13,044 nt of DNA from NCBI GenBank assembly GCA_964569295.1, contig CAZMVU010000140.1, positions 1-13,044 of the forward strand, written 5' to 3'. This document shows, one piece after another, positions 1 to 7,088 of this stretch. Position 1 is the first letter of the stretch; each line of letters starts with the position of its first letter. The position numbers and the translations under genes were made by a program. This stretch comes from CAZMVU01 sp964569295 (lineage in GTDB: Bacteria; Hydrogenedentota; Hydrogenedentia; Hydrogenedentales; JAGMZX01). Under the pieces are notes generated by a model. That model saw only the letters and a program-made list of their open reading frames with translations, was not told the origin of the DNA and searched no databases.

Positions 1-194
1 TGGCCTCCTTGGCCGTCATGGCCTCCTTGGCCGTCATGGCCTCCTTGGCCGTCATGGCCTCCTTGGCCGTCATCGCCTCCTTGGCCGTCATGGCCTCCTT
101 GGCCGTCATGGCCTGCTTCGCCGTCATGGCCTGCTTCGCCGTCATGGCCTGCTTCGCCGTCATGGCCTCCTTGACCGTCATCGCCTCCTTGGCC
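1..194 (-). repeat. Tandem 18-base repeat encoding the hexapeptide MTAKEA/MTAKQA
   Basis: Ten full 18-base units run from 15 to 194, plus a partial unit at 1-14, and the array continues beyond the window. The plus-strand unit is GTCATGGCCTCCTTGGCC, read on the minus strand in the FliK-like frame. Three adjacent units (105-158) have TGCTTCGCC in place of TCCTTGGCC, changing Glu to Gln. Two units (starting at 69 and 177) have ATCGCC, a silent change, and the unit at 159 has GACC, giving Val for Ala. The near identity of units, including synonymous sites, indicates recent duplication by slippage or unequal recombination. Because the unit is a multiple of three, copy-number change keeps the frame. 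Confidence 0.95.
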
Positions 195-1258
195 GTTTCG
201 GTGGTCATAATCTGCACGCGGGTTGGCGCGCGCATGAGTTGCGGCACACGCCGGCCCAGTGCAATGAGGCGCTCGATTTGTGCCTGGTCTGTCGCGGGCG
301 CCGTTTTTGTGGCCGGTGCGGATTCCTCCGTTGTTGTTGGGTTCACTGTGACGGTTTTTGCCAGCGTGGTTTCCGGCGGCACGTCATGCGTTGCAGCGGC
401 TTGCGGGGCTGGCTTCAGCAGCGCGGTTTCCCCCGACACGGTGGCCGGTGCGGGCTTGGCTGCGACGGCTTTTGCCAGCATGGCTTCCTCCGGCACGGTG
501 GCCGGTGCGGACTCAGCCACTGCGGATTGGGCCGGTACGGGCTTGGCCGCGACGGCTTTTGCCAGCGTGGCTTCCTCCGGCACGGCGGCCGGTGCGGTGT
601 CGCCGGTTGCTTCCGCGTTAACCGGGTTGCCCTGTGCAGCCGCTGGCGCTGTGGAAGCGGATGCCGCCTCGACGGTTTTCGCGACTGACGCCGTCATGAG
701 CTTGAAGACACCCGCCTTGGGAGATGGCGCGGCCTCCTCGGCTTCGCCTTCGCCTTCGCCTTCGCCTTCGCCGTCGGCATCCACAGCCTGTGCCGTCTCC
801 ACCGCAACGGTTGTACTTGGCACCTGCATGAGTGCCTCGACACCTCCATCGCTGGAAACAGACGTGTTCGCGTGGGTAATGGTCCCCACCGCAATGCTTG
901 GCGCCACGTTTGCAGGCACGTGCGGTGTAGCGGTATCCGCCATCATTGCCGCAGTCAACACCCTAACAAGCGCGTTATCCGCTTCCGGTGCCGCCTCCGC
1001 TTCGGACGCTGCCTCTTCAGGCGGTGTTCCGGTGGCCGGTGCGGTTTCGTCTTCCGGTTCGGCCTGGATTTCCGTGGCCGATTCCGCGGTATCCGCTGTG
1101 CCGGCACTTGCCGGGTTCACGGTTGCCGCCGTGCCCTGTTCTTCGGTCAGAATCTCGAAGAACGAAGCGCCTTCCAGCGTTGCCGCCAGATCATTGGACT
1201 TGATTGCGGAGCCGGTGTTGCCCAGGATGGCCAGTCTTGACAGTAGTTCTGCATACAC
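1..1258 (-). CDS. fliK: Probable flagellar hook-length control protein FliK, N-terminal part, cut by the left window edge
   Basis: A minus-strand frame is open from a GTG at 1258 to the window edge (about 419 codons) without a stop. The GTG sits 8 bases after a near-perfect Shine-Dalgarno (GGAGGTGATC). The protein begins VYAELLSRLAILGNTG and is then very rich in Ala, Pro, Thr and Glu. It carries five Gly-Glu dipeptides (743-772), imperfect repeats of the type VPEEATLAKAVAAKP, and at least ten copies of the hexapeptide MTAKEA/MTAKQA, still continuing at the edge. FliK proteins have long, low-complexity, poorly conserved N-terminal halves that act as a ruler for hook length. Their conserved C-terminal domain, which switches export specificity, would lie outside this window. 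The call therefore rests on position (after fliJ and a motE-like gene) and composition, not on a seen domain. A different repeat-rich flagellar protein is possible. Confidence 0.55.
   Translation of the reverse strand, partial: MYAELLSRLAILGNTGSAIKSNDLAATLEGASFFEILTEEQGTAATVNPASAGTADTAESATEIQAEPEDETAPATGTPPEEAASEAEAAPEADNALVRVLTAAMMADTATPHVPANVAPSIAVGTITHANTSVSSDGGVEALMQVPSTTVAVETAQAVDADGEGEGEGEGEAEEAAPSPKAGVFKLMTASVAKTVEAASASTAPAAAQGNPVNAEATGDTAPAAVPEEATLAKAVAAKPVPAQSAVAESAPATVPEEAMLAKAVAAKPAPATVSGETALLKPAPQAAATHDVPPETTLAKTVTVNPTTTEESAPATKTAPATDQAQIERLIALGRRVPQLMRAPTRVQIMTTETAKEAMTVKEAMTAKQAMTAKQAMTAKQAMTAKEAMTAKEAMTAKEAMTAKEAMTAKEAMTAKEA
743..772 (-). repeat. Five tandem GGCGAA units coding for Gly-Glu in the FliK-like gene
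   Basis: The plus strand shows TTCGCC five times in a row. In the minus-strand frame this is GGC GAA, giving (Gly-Glu)5 flanked by Asp and by AEE. It is a perfect 6-base microsatellite inside coding DNA and another likely slippage site that keeps the reading frame. Confidence 0.9.
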
Positions 1259-1261
1259 ATA

Positions 1262-1274
1262 GATCACCTCCTTT
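1262..1274 (-). promoter_or_regulatory. Strong ribosome binding site before the FliK-like gene
   Basis: The minus strand reads AAAGGAGGTGATC, almost fully complementary to the 3' end of 16S rRNA. Two starts follow it in different frames: ATG at 1260 (6 bases after GGAGG), which opens only a 37-codon frame ending at 1147, and GTG at 1258 (8 bases after GGAGG), which opens the long frame. The site supports the GTG as the real start although it is not an ATG. Confidence 0.85.
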
Positions 1275-1391
1275 CAGATGGGATGATTACGAAGACACAC
1301 AATGCGCCTTCGATAGAGACAAGGGCTCAATCAGGCCGGAAGAGATGGGGGGGAGGGGCGGCAAAATGCGCGCGCAGAAACCGGGCTCTCT

Positions 1392-1952
1392 TTACAACGG
1401 CGGTTCCTGGAACATCCGCAACAGCCGGGTCGCCTCGTCTGGCGTCATTTCCTCGAGAATCTTTGCGCGTTCTTTATCGTCGACCAGCCGCAATATCGCC
1501 ACCGCCTCTTCCGGTGCGAGGCCGGTCAGTCGTTCGGCTGCTTTCTCGGGATCCATTTCCTCGAGGGTAAGGGCGGTCGTTTTGCGGCGCGCTTCCCGTT
1601 CGTTGTCCGAATCCGCGAGCAACGTATTCAGTTCTTTGATCCGCTGCTGCACGGTGTTGTCGAGGGTGCGCAACTCCGTTTCGCGTTTATCCAACTCCTT
1701 CTCCCGCTCCTCGAGGGTTTCCGCGCGCTTTTCGAGTGTTTTTTCGCGCGCTTTCAACGCCTGCGCCAGCGAGGACAGCGGGTCTTCCTCATCTGTGGGC
1801 AACGCCTCCTCAGACGATTCTTCCGGCGCTGCCGAGGGCCCGAGGATTGTCTCGAGACTTTCTGCGTTCAGGTTGCCTGAGGCCGCGAGGGTCGCCGCCA
1901 GCGCTCCCGCAAATGTCAGCAGGGCGATAAATCCGTAAAGTAGATACTTCAT
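1392..1952 (-). CDS. motE: MotE-like flagellar protein with N-terminal membrane helix, coiled coil and MgtE-N/FliG-like C-terminal domain
   Basis: This 186-residue protein has one hydrophobic helix at residues 4-24 (an uncleaved anchor or signal sequence), then an acidic Ser/Glu/Pro-rich linker to about 60. A strongly charged heptad-like coiled coil follows (about 60-115), and a small helical domain ends the protein (about 128-182, LEEMDPEKAAERLTGL, then EEMTPDEATRLLRMF). That C-terminal pattern is the MgtE N-domain/FliG middle-domain type found in MotE, a periplasmic chaperone for the stator protein MotC in alphaproteobacteria. Genes of this architecture commonly lie between fliJ and fliK. 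The start is 5 bases after the fliJ stop, so it is part of the operon. The architecture is clear from sequence. The precise role here, stator support or export-related, is inferred, and the symbol is provisional. Confidence 0.72.
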   Translation of the reverse strand: MKYLLYGFIALLTFAGALAATLAASGNLNAESLETILGPSAAPEESSEEALPTDEEDPLSSLAQALKAREKTLEKRAETLEEREKELDKRETELRTLDNTVQQRIKELNTLLADSDNEREARRKTTALTLEEMDPEKAAERLTGLAPEEAVAILRLVDDKERAKILEEMTPDEATRLLRMFQEPPL

Positions 1953-1957
1953 GCGCT

Positions 1958-2425
1958 TCAGCCGCCTCCGCCGGCTCTTGGAATACCGCGCGTATGATAA
2001 TTCGATGCCACTTCGTCCGACTGCTGCTGTTCAAATTTGCGCACATGCCCCGCATACGTGTTCGCCACATGGTCCTCGAGGTGCTCCGCCATGCGCCTGT
2101 GCTTCATCGCATCCTCGAGTTTTGCGCGCTCCTGTGCTTCTTCCTGCGTGAGCTTCTGAATCTCCGCATCCTTTTCATCCGCTCGCCGCGCGAGGTACCG
2201 CTCGTACTGGTAAAAGCGCCGCACATCCGCCGCGTCGAACCGCTTGCGCGCCAATTGCCCCGCCTTATCGAGTGCCGCCTGTTGCTGGTGCGCGATAGCC
2301 TGCCGGTCTTCCTGTGCATGGGCGATCACTTTGCGCACGTGCCCGAGCATCGCCGATTGGCGGTTCTCCTGGCGTTTGCGCACGCGCAACAGCGTCGCGA
2401 AGTGGCCCGGTTTGCGCAATGCCAT
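1958..2425 (-). CDS. fliJ: Flagellar export chaperone / ATPase stalk protein FliJ
   Basis: The 155-residue protein is predicted to be almost wholly helical and highly charged, rich in Lys, Arg, Glu, Gln and Ala, with no membrane segment. This is the antiparallel coiled-coil hairpin typical of FliJ (usually about 145-155 residues). It begins MALRKPGHFATLLRVRKRQE, matching the family's F-x-x-L-L-x-x-R-x-x-x-E start. FliJ inserts into the centre of the FliI hexamer and links the ATPase to the FlhA gate. The gene starts 4 bases after the fliI stop and has a GGAGGG Shine-Dalgarno inside the end of fliI. The C-terminal tail IPRAGGGG looks unstructured. Sequence conservation in FliJ is low, so the call relies on fold pattern plus its place directly after fliI. 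Confidence 0.82.
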   Translation of the reverse strand: MALRKPGHFATLLRVRKRQENRQSAMLGHVRKVIAHAQEDRQAIAHQQQAALDKAGQLARKRFDAADVRRFYQYERYLARRADEKDAEIQKLTQEEAQERAKLEDAMKHRRMAEHLEDHVANTYAGHVRKFEQQQSDEVASNYHTRGIPRAGGGG

Positions 2426-2429
2426 CGCT

Positions 2430-3758
2430 CTAGCCCTCCACTGCCCGGCGCATGGTGTTCAGCGCTTTCGCCAAGTCCGACTTCTCGTAGAGGTCTTGGC
2501 GAAGCAACGCATTGATGTGCGGAATCAGCCGGATGGCGCGGTCGATCTCGGGATTGCTCTTTGGTACATACGCCCCGATATTGATCAATTCTTCCGCATC
2601 CCGGTAGGTCGCCATGATCTGGCGCACTTGCCCCGCCAGTGTCCGGTGTTCTTCATCCACCACATCGATCATGCTCCGGCTGATGCTTTGCAGTACATCC
2701 ACCGGCGGGTAATGATTACGCGCGGCCAGGTCGCGCGACAGTGCCACGTGCCCGTCCAAGATGCTGCGTGCGGCGTCGCCGATGGGATCATTGAGGTCAT
2801 CCGCCTCCACGAGCACCGCATAAAACGCGGTTATCGAGCCTTGTGCCGACGTGCCGGCACGCTCGAGGAGTTTCGGGAGGAGGGCATAGGTGGAAGGGGG
2901 ATAGCCCTTCGTCGTCGGCGGTTCGCCCACCGCGAGCCCTATCTCACGCTGTGCCATTGCGAATCGCGTTAACGAGTCCATCATCAGGAGTACATCGGCG
3001 CCCTGTTCCCGAAACCATTCTGCGATAGAAGTTGCTATATAGGCCCCGTTGAGCCGCTGCAAGGCGGGACCGTCGGAAGTGGCCACCACGACCACCGAGC
3101 GCGCCAGTCCCTCTTTGCCCAGGTCTTTCTCGATGAACTCCCGGACCTCGCGGCCACGTTCGCCGATAAGGGCGATTACATTCACATCCGCCGTGGTGTT
3201 GCGCGCCACCATGCCGATGAGCTTGCTCTTGCCCACTCCGCTGCCCGACATGATTCCGACACGCTGGCCCTTGCCGCAGGTCATCAACCCGTCGATAGCC
3301 CGCACTCCTGTCACCAGCGGGTCGGTAATGCGTTGGCGTGTGAGCGGGTGCGGCGCTGAAGCGCGCAAGGGTACTTCGTCTGCACAGCGCGGCGCGGGCC
3401 GGCCATCCAACGGTGCGCCCATACTGTCGATGACGCGCCCGAGCAGTTCCGGGCCCACCCGCACTATCTGCGGTCTGAACGTCGGAATGACAAGGTTTCC
3501 CGGGCCGATGCCCTGCATGTTGCCCAGGGCCATGAGCAGAATGCGGTCCCCCCGGAATCCGACCACCTCCACGGGTACCCGTTCCGGGCTGCCGTTTTCG
3601 CCGGCGCCGGTTTCCACATAGCATAAGTCGCCGACGTTCATTGCCGGGCCCGTCGCCTGGATCGTCAGCCCGATAATGTCTACCACCCGCCCAGCGGGAT
3701 TCAGCGCCCGTGCCTCAGCAAGGCGCTGCCGGAACCGTTGAAGGTGCAACGCGGCCAT
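2430..3758 (-). CDS. fliI: Flagellum-specific type III export ATPase FliI
   Basis: The 442-residue length is normal for FliI. It is a hexameric cytoplasmic ATPase related to F1-beta that helps unfold and deliver export substrates to the flagellar gate. Visible motifs are an N-terminal beta-barrel region (about 22-95), Walker A GSGVGKSK at 172-179, the catalytic-glutamate segment GERGREVREF at 199-208 (E204), and Walker B DVLLMMDSLTRFA at 255-267 (D261). The family block GEPPTTKGYPPSTYALLPKL follows at 278-297, and a helical C-terminal domain ends the protein. The residue after the Walker A serine is Lys rather than the more usual Thr, Val or Ala; this position is not catalytic. The ATG is 3 bases after the fliH stop. 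Annotation is secure. The closely related type III secretion ATPase SctN is excluded by context. Confidence 0.97.
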   Translation of the reverse strand: MAALHLQRFRQRLAEARALNPAGRVVDIIGLTIQATGPAMNVGDLCYVETGAGENGSPERVPVEVVGFRGDRILLMALGNMQGIGPGNLVIPTFRPQIVRVGPELLGRVIDSMGAPLDGRPAPRCADEVPLRASAPHPLTRQRITDPLVTGVRAIDGLMTCGKGQRVGIMSGSGVGKSKLIGMVARNTTADVNVIALIGERGREVREFIEKDLGKEGLARSVVVVATSDGPALQRLNGAYIATSIAEWFREQGADVLLMMDSLTRFAMAQREIGLAVGEPPTTKGYPPSTYALLPKLLERAGTSAQGSITAFYAVLVEADDLNDPIGDAARSILDGHVALSRDLAARNHYPPVDVLQSISRSMIDVVDEEHRTLAGQVRQIMATYRDAEELINIGAYVPKSNPEIDRAIRLIPHINALLRQDLYEKSDLAKALNTMRRAVEG

Positions 3759-3761
3759 GGG

Positions 3762-4454
3762 CTAGTCCGCTAGTTCGTTGAGCACGTTTTCGAGCAACGT
3801 CTCGATTCGTGCATCCACATGCATGCGCCCGCTGTCCACCCGGCATCCGCCAGGGGAGATCTCGGGTTCCGGCTCGATACGCAGGTGCTCGATCCCTTCG
3901 AACTCTTCGAGCAACGTAACCTTTTGTTCGCGTAGCGCCTGCGCATCTTCCGGGTTCAGCCGCACGGTAAGCGTGCCGCGGTCCACGACCACAGCGATCG
4001 CGCGCCGCACGGTGGTGAGGATAAGTTCCGGGTCTGTGCGCACCTCGTGTCCCACCACGCGTTCCGCAATGAGCGTGACCAGTTCGAACACCTCCGGCTC
4101 GAGCGCGTTAAGAAAAGCTTCATAGGCCGCCCGCATCGCCGCCGCGGCCTCTTGCAAGACCCGGGCGCTCTCGCCCACCTGCTCCTGGAACTGCGCCTCG
4201 CCCGCTTGTATGCCCTTTTGCAGCCCTTTTTCGTAGGCCTCCGCTACCTTGCGTTTCGCCTCCTCCTTGCCCTCTTCGATGGCCTCCGCGATCACCTTTT
4301 CACGAAGCGCATCGAGATCGGCGGGACCATCCGGCGCGTTCGTTGCCGGTGCCGCAATGTCCGGCAAAGGCGTTTCAAGGGCGCTACGTTCGAAAGGTGC
4401 CACATCCCGGTCAGAGGCATCGGTGTCGCGTTTGTATATTTTTTCCCTGTGCAT
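3762..4454 (-). CDS. fliH: Flagellar export ATPase regulator FliH
   Basis: The 230-residue protein has a disordered acidic N-terminus (1-45) and a long charged helix (about 48-110). The helix contains the FliH-specific glycine repeat A73-G77-G81-G85 (AxxxGxxxGxxxG, in YEKGLQKGIQAGE). The C-terminal domain resembles the peripheral stalk and delta subunits of F-type ATPases (about 112-230, including FELVTLIAERVVGHEVRTDP and RIEPEPEISPGGCRVDS). FliH dimers hold FliI in the cytoplasm and anchor it to the C-ring. The CRVDSG segment, in which Gly-Gly precedes the turn, is a recognisable family block near the C-terminus. It starts 24 bases after the fliG stop and ends 3 bases before fliI. The Shine-Dalgarno is weak, so translational coupling is likely. 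Function is assigned from these motifs and from the position between fliG and fliI. Confidence 0.93.
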   Translation of the reverse strand: MHREKIYKRDTDASDRDVAPFERSALETPLPDIAAPATNAPDGPADLDALREKVIAEAIEEGKEEAKRKVAEAYEKGLQKGIQAGEAQFQEQVGESARVLQEAAAAMRAAYEAFLNALEPEVFELVTLIAERVVGHEVRTDPELILTTVRRAIAVVVDRGTLTVRLNPEDAQALREQKVTLLEEFEGIEHLRIEPEPEISPGGCRVDSGRMHVDARIETLLENVLNELAD

Positions 4455-4478
4455 TTGTGATCTGTCCGCTCTTCCCCG

Positions 4479-5519
4479 CTACACCAGGATTTCGTCTTCG
4501 CTGCCGCCGGCGCGGCCCTGCACCATGAGTTCGCCCGCTTCCTCCAAACGCCGCACCACCGCCACGATCTTCTGTTGTGCTTCTTCCACATTGCGCAGCC
4601 GTACCGGCCCCATGAACTCGATCTCTTCCTTGATCATTTCCCGCGCCCGCTCGGACATGTTCTGGAAAATCTTCTCTTTCACTTCATCATTGGCCGATTT
4701 CAGCGCCAGCGCCAGATCTTTCGACTCGATCTCGCGCATGGCTTTCTGGATGCCGCTATCGTCGACATAGGTAATATCCTCGAAGGTAAACATGAGCCGG
4801 GCGATCTCATCCGCCAATTCTGGATCCCGCTCCTCGAGCTCGGCCATGATAGTCTTTTCCGTTGCCCGTTCGATGCGGTTGAGTATCTCCGCTACATCCT
4901 TCACACCGCCTGCAAACGTGAATCCTTGGCTGAAGACCGCCGCCATCTTGCGTTCGAGTACGCGCTCGACTTCACGCACGATCTCCGGCGGCGTGCGATC
5001 CATCGTGGCGATTCGCATGGCCACTTCCGCCTGCACATGATGCGGCAGAGCCGAGATCACGATAGCCGCCGTCTGCGGCGGCATATGCGCCAGGATGAGC
5101 GAGATTGTCTGCGGGTGCTCATCCTGGATAAAGCTGGAAACCTGAGAGGGGTCCGCCTTCTTCAAAAACTGAAACGGCACTTCCTGCAGACTGGTTTGGA
5201 GCCGGTTGAGAATATCGAACGCCCTGTCAGCCCCGAAACTTTTCTCGAGCAGATTGCGGGCATAATCGATTCCGCCCTGGGTTAAATACTTCTTGCCCAC
5301 GGCCATCTCGTGGAACTCGTTGAGTACCGCCTCGCGCACTTCCGGTGGGATGGTGCCCAAGCTCGACAGGTCGAGCGTCATCTGCTCGACCTCGTCATCC
5401 GTGAGTTGCCCCATGATGCGGCTCGCGTGTTCCGGGCCCAGCGTCGCCAGCAGTATAGCCGCTTTCTGGCGCCCGTCGAGTTCCTCGACACTGAGCTGTT
5501 TGCGTTCCTTATACGTGGC
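4479..5519 (-). CDS. fliG: Flagellar motor switch protein FliG, with no standard start codon at its conserved N-terminus
   Basis: FliG is the rotor protein that binds FliF and meets the MotA stator. The first in-frame ATG is at 5414, which gives 311 residues. The frame is open and FliG-like for 35 more codons upstream (ATYKERKQLSVEELDGRQ, then AAILLATLGPEHASRI), right up to the fliF TAG at 5522-5520. With them the protein is 346 residues, normal for FliG. None of these codons is ATG, GTG or TTG. An ACG at 5516 lies 7 bases after GAGGA, the only Shine-Dalgarno-like site. The rest is intact: EHPQT motif of the middle domain, Gly-Gly linker in FAGGVKDVAEILNR, and the C-terminal torque region (FTFEDITYVDD, SKDLALALK, KEKIFQNMSERA). 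Starting at 5414 would lose the first helices that grip FliF. Possible explanations are a rare ACG start, amber read-through giving a FliF-FliG fusion, or a small sequence error. Confidence 0.95.
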   Translation of the reverse strand, partial: ATYKERKQLSVEELDGRQKAAILLATLGPEHASRIMGQLTDDEVEQMTLDLSSLGTIPPEVREAVLNEFHEMAVGKKYLTQGGIDYARNLLEKSFGADRAFDILNRLQTSLQEVPFQFLKKADPSQVSSFIQDEHPQTISLILAHMPPQTAAIVISALPHHVQAEVAMRIATMDRTPPEIVREVERVLERKMAAVFSQGFTFAGGVKDVAEILNRIERATEKTIMAELEERDPELADEIARLMFTFEDITYVDDSGIQKAMREIESKDLALALKSANDEVKEKIFQNMSERAREMIKEEIEFMGPVRLRNVEEAQQKIVAVVRRLEEAGELMVQGRAGGSEDEILV

Positions 5520-7088
5520 CTATTCCTCATCTTCCGCAAGCCACGACCGCAAGAGCGTTGTGACCAGTTCGGGCTGTTCCTGCGAGAGCCGTGAGACCTC
5601 TTCGTTAATCTGCTGACGGCGGGTTTCCGCCGCGGACACCGCCGATTCTTCCGGCGCCTCGGGGCTCTCTTCGCCTTCTTCCTCGGGTGCCTCGACTGCC
5701 CGGCGCAAGAACAACCGTAGCAAACCGAACCCCAGGAGGATGAGCACCACCTGCCCCGCCAACCAGGCGCGCTGCCCCCACACCTCGTAGGCCCGTTCCG
5801 CCTGCGCCTCCGAGATCGCCGCCGCGGTGACGGCCTGATCGCCTACCTCGAAGGGATGATCATGCAGCACGACCTCTGTTTCCACCTCGCCCGCGCCCAC
5901 CGCCATGCGCGCTAGGTCCGTATATGTTTCTCGCCGGTCGTCCGTGAGGCCCAGGTAGTTGCGGCCCAGCACTTCGCCTTCGGCGTTCGTCTCTTCTTCA
6001 TATTCGCCTTCCACCACCAGCGCTACCATGTATTTTATCACATCTCCCGGGCCGCTGCGCGTGGTTGTCCGGGTATACGAAGGTTCCATATTGGCGATGC
6101 TTTCCGTCGTCTCTTCGGAATGCGTCACCCCGCCTTCCGCCTCTGCTTCGGCGATATTCGCCATGGTGCCGGGCGCGCCCTCGGGCAGGTTTTCCGTACT
6201 CGATACCTCCGCCGAGGTTGTGTACGTGCTGATCTCGGGGCCTTCCTCCGCCAATTCCTGCGTCACCTCCTCCTCGTCGAAGTCCACCTGCGCACTCACC
6301 CGTACTGTCGCCCGCACCCCCATGTCCCGCAGGCTCGCGATAACGCGCTGCTCCCGCTCCTTTTCCAACTGCACGATATACTCACGCTTCGAATTGGCCA
6401 TCGACGCGAACTCGCTGTCCGGCGGGGACGCCAGCACCTGCCCGTCGGTGGCCATGACCGTGACCTGTTCCCGGTTGAGGTTGGGGCCGCCGCCCTGGGC
6501 CACGAGGCTGACAATGCCCTTCACTTCGTCATCGGTGAGGGATCGCGTGCTTTGGAGTGTTACCAGGGCTTCCGCAGGTTTTTCATCGCGGCGAAACAGT
6601 TCATCGCGCGCCTCGCGAATGATGACCCGCGAGTGTTCGATGAACTCGAAATCGTTGAGAATCTGCTCGAGTTCCCCCTGCAACGCGCGCATAAACTGCA
6701 CGTCCTGAAGGTAGCGGTTTGTCATGAGATCCTGCTGGTCGAACAGGTCGAAGCCCGGGGCCATACGGCGGCCGACCGGTATGTTGTTCTGTGCCAGGAT
6801 CAGTTGCGCGTCGCTGAGGTGCTCCATGGGCACCTTGAGGGTTGTGTTGTTGTCTGCGAGCCGATAGGGGATATTCTGCTCTTCGATCAGGTCTCGTATA
6901 GCCACCACGTTCTTCGCCGTCACCTGGTCCGAAAGCGTAACATACTGGGGCCGGCTTCCGACAAAGATCACCAACGCGATAACCACCACCACGGCCAGGC
7001 CCCACAAGACCAGGTTGATCCGGGCGCTGAGAGAGAGGCTTTGCCAGGTTCCGGCAATTCCGCCCAAGAACTGTCGCAAGAAATCCAC
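5520..7088 (-). CDS. fliF: Flagellar MS-ring protein FliF
   Basis: FliF forms the MS ring in the inner membrane, the base on which rod, rotor and export gate are built. The favoured start is GTG at 7088, 8 bases after GGGAAGG, giving VDFLRQFLGGIAGTWQSLSL and 522 residues. An ATG at 7142 adds 18 residues but lacks a good binding site. The first membrane helix is at residues about 25-43 (LVLWGLAVVVVIALVIFVG) and the second at about 441-461 (LAGQVVLILLGFGLLRLFL). Between them lie the periplasmic ring-building domains (for example FDLFDQQDLMTNRYLQDVQF and MRALQGELEQIL). An acidic low-complexity loop follows (AEAEGG, SEETTE). The cytoplasmic tail ends LVTTLLRSWLAEDEE, the FliG-binding segment, and is complete. 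The TAG stop abuts the FliG frame with no gap. Length and topology are normal for the family. Confidence 0.96.
   Translation of the reverse strand: MDFLRQFLGGIAGTWQSLSLSARINLVLWGLAVVVVIALVIFVGSRPQYVTLSDQVTAKNVVAIRDLIEEQNIPYRLADNNTTLKVPMEHLSDAQLILAQNNIPVGRRMAPGFDLFDQQDLMTNRYLQDVQFMRALQGELEQILNDFEFIEHSRVIIREARDELFRRDEKPAEALVTLQSTRSLTDDEVKGIVSLVAQGGGPNLNREQVTVMATDGQVLASPPDSEFASMANSKREYIVQLEKEREQRVIASLRDMGVRATVRVSAQVDFDEEEVTQELAEEGPEISTYTTSAEVSSTENLPEGAPGTMANIAEAEAEGGVTHSEETTESIANMEPSYTRTTTRSGPGDVIKYMVALVVEGEYEEETNAEGEVLGRNYLGLTDDRRETYTDLARMAVGAGEVETEVVLHDHPFEVGDQAVTAAAISEAQAERAYEVWGQRAWLAGQVVLILLGFGLLRLFLRRAVEAPEEEGEESPEAPEESAVSAAETRRQQINEEVSRLSQEQPELVTTLLRSWLAEDEE

Noticed and set aside
1..194. 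Possible CRISPR array from the regular repeats at the left edge
   Set aside because: The 18-base units are directly adjacent with no spacers and are in frame within a coding region.
9..1262. A 417-codon plus-strand open frame beginning with repeats of MASLAV
   Set aside because: It is the antisense of the FliK-like gene. It stays open because of codon bias and the GC-rich repeats, has no ribosome binding site, and runs against the operon, whereas the minus-strand frame has a near-perfect Shine-Dalgarno and a plausible flagellar context.
2430..3758. FliI as the ATPase of an injectisome type III secretion system
   Set aside because: It lies between fliH and fliJ in a complete flagellar operon with rod genes and fliF/fliG, and no injectisome genes are present.
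5414..5522. Genome-wide reassignment of TAG as a sense codon to explain the fliF-fliG junction
   Set aside because: fliG, fliH, fliI and rpsT also end with TAG at the normal C-termini of their families, followed directly by other genes or a terminator, so TAG is a true stop here.
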